From Nannochloris sp. 'desiccata' (Eukaryota; Chlorophyta; Trebouxiophyceae; Chlorellales; Chlorellaceae), in assembly GCA_019044685.2 (NCBI GenBank), contig JAGTXX020000014.1, forward strand, positions 806,001 through 870,000: 64,000 nt of DNA, read 5' to 3'. Below, piece by piece: positions 62,935 to 64,000 of the stretch (the first letter of the stretch is position 1; each line of letters opens with the position of its first letter). The notes under the pieces were generated by a model that did not search any database, was not told the origin of the DNA, and saw nothing but the letters and a program-made list of their open reading frames with translations. A program made the translations under genes and the position numbers.

Positions 62935-63637
62935 ATGACGTCGGCATGCTCTCTTTCATTTTGTGAATTCATCGATTTACAGCTCAGACTCCTTCCCCCT
63001 CTTCAACTGCAGGCAACTACATCCAATGGCTATCAAAAAAGCTTCCTGCGACATCTTGCTGCTGCCGCTGAAAAAATGCATTCAAGATTATTATACTCCT
63101 TGGAAAGTGAATGCGGCCAGTATGCAGGCTGGCTAACGAGAGGCCTACAACCTCACCCACTCCTGCCGCCTCTGGAAGTTACAAGGTGGCTTATGGCCTT
63201 GGCAGTGTCTGTGATGCTTTGTTTTCGGCCTGTTTTATCTAAGGAATTCTCTGCCATCGAGGTGACCGACCTAGTGTCTTATTTCTTACGTTTTGCTTAT
63301 TTCAGTAAGTATCTATTATATGCTGTACATTGGTTTTAAAGACAACAGAGACACATACGTCTTTGTGACCCTTCAACCCGAGAAAAATATTATAAAAAGG
63401 GGGGAGGACTGATGCTACTGCCGCCAAAGAAGAAAATTGTGGTAATCAAATTGTAAAAAGAAAAAAATCGTCTCGATATATTGTATTTGAAAAACTCAGT
63501 CAACACGTTTTCTAAACGAATAGAATAGAATGAGGGTCCCTGCGCGTATGTGAAGTGGATTTCTATGTTCCATGTTTTATTCAGTGCTGGCAGCTAATAA
63601 GAAAACGAGCGGAGTCGAAAAAGACGGAAGAAGCTGA
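62935..63637 (+). CDS. Uncertain protein, two proposed exons
   Basis: Exon 1 runs from ATG 62935 to 63304, ending at a perfect donor (GTAAGT). Exon 2 (63585-63637) starts after TTATTCAG and stops at TGA; the join in phase 1 gives RFAYFMLAANKK and a 140-aa product. The N-terminal half holds FIDLQLRLLPPLQLQ, FLRHLAAAAEKMHSRLLYSL and one moderately hydrophobic helix (WLMALAVSVMLCF). The family is not recognised. Without splicing the frame would continue 11 codons to 63339. Exon-1 composition looks coding; the downstream exon is a guess. Confidence 0.4.
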
Positions 63638-64000
63638 CATGGGAAGTGGTAGCAGCAGAGAAAAAGGAAGAAAGAAAAAAAATGATATTAAGAAGATGGA
63701 GAAAATAGGTTGTGGGTTGGTTGGCTGGGTTGCATTCCAATATTGCAAGCAACAGATTTGTCAAATATAAAGGGGGATAAAGTCAAAGACTGATAAAGAG
63801 AGCAAGTGGCCAAAGGAAAACAGAGGAAGACGTAGATAGAAGGTTCTGTTAATTTTGTTGTTGCTGTCGTTGTATCGTAAAATAAATAGCAAAGCTCGTA
63901 TAAAAAATAAGCTTCTTTTCGTTACTATATTTCCATCTTTTGTTTACGCAAGGATGGTAGCAAACAAGCTAGAGACCAGTGGCACTGTAGCGAAGACTGC
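63638..64000. other. Right edge, no gene seen
   Basis: Purine-rich sequence (GAAAAAGGAAG...) followed by AT-rich DNA. It may be the 3' flank of the preceding gene or an intron if that gene continues. Confidence 0.35.

Overview
The window is nuclear DNA of a photosynthetic eukaryote, most likely a green alga of the chlorophyte type. Genes carry GT-AG introns (roughly 75-260 nt, at most three per coding region). Many proteins have Ser/Ala/Arg-rich leaders that look like plastid transit peptides. The gene set is that of green plastids: a PsbS-like protein, the LHCP import factor LTD, coproporphyrinogen oxidase, YlmG/YggT, a fused FMN hydrolase/riboflavin kinase, and carotenoid cleavage dioxygenases. 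TGTAA motifs lie 25-216 nt after many stop codons on both strands; UGUAA is the known poly(A) signal of chlorophytes. The species cannot be named from the window. No transposon, CRISPR array, rRNA or convincing tRNA was seen.

Layout. 1-6.4 kb: a strictosidine-synthase-like gene cut by the left edge, a Rieske non-heme iron oxygenase, and a leucine-rich-repeat protein. 6.8-21.6 kb: three carotenoid cleavage dioxygenases, the last two in tandem and most like CCD8. Between them lie a class V aminotransferase, a formamidase, the PsbS-like gene, a lipid phosphate phosphatase and an unknown plastid-type protein. 22-30.2 kb (all plus strand): a Ser/Thr kinase with a proline-rich insert, an amino acid permease, FMN hydrolase/riboflavin kinase, a duplicated membrane protein and a 53-residue CxxC protein. 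30.4-37.3 kb (all minus): a HAD/methyltransferase fusion, YlmG, a bZIP factor and LTD. 38-53 kb: coproporphyrinogen oxidase, a head-to-head pair of half-size ABCA transporters, a short PDI and the Rqc2/NEMF ribosome quality control factor. 54-64 kb: a secreted DPBB protein with a 24-unit KAAAE array, a DUF1421-like protein, an MRS2/CorA Mg2+ transporter, the splicing factor PRP31 and an uncertain membrane protein.

How the genes relate. There are no operons. Much of the window concerns the plastid: light harvesting and photoprotection (LTD, PsbS-like), tetrapyrrole and flavin supply (coproporphyrinogen oxidase, FMN hydrolase/riboflavin kinase), and carotenoid cleavage (three CCDs). Many neighbours are head-to-head with gaps of about 0.1-0.6 kb and may share promoters. 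The points most worth a second look are the CCD cluster with a one-base frameshift in one tandem copy, the PsbS-like protein that appears to lack the second pH-sensing glutamate, and the DPBB-(KAAAE)24 protein.
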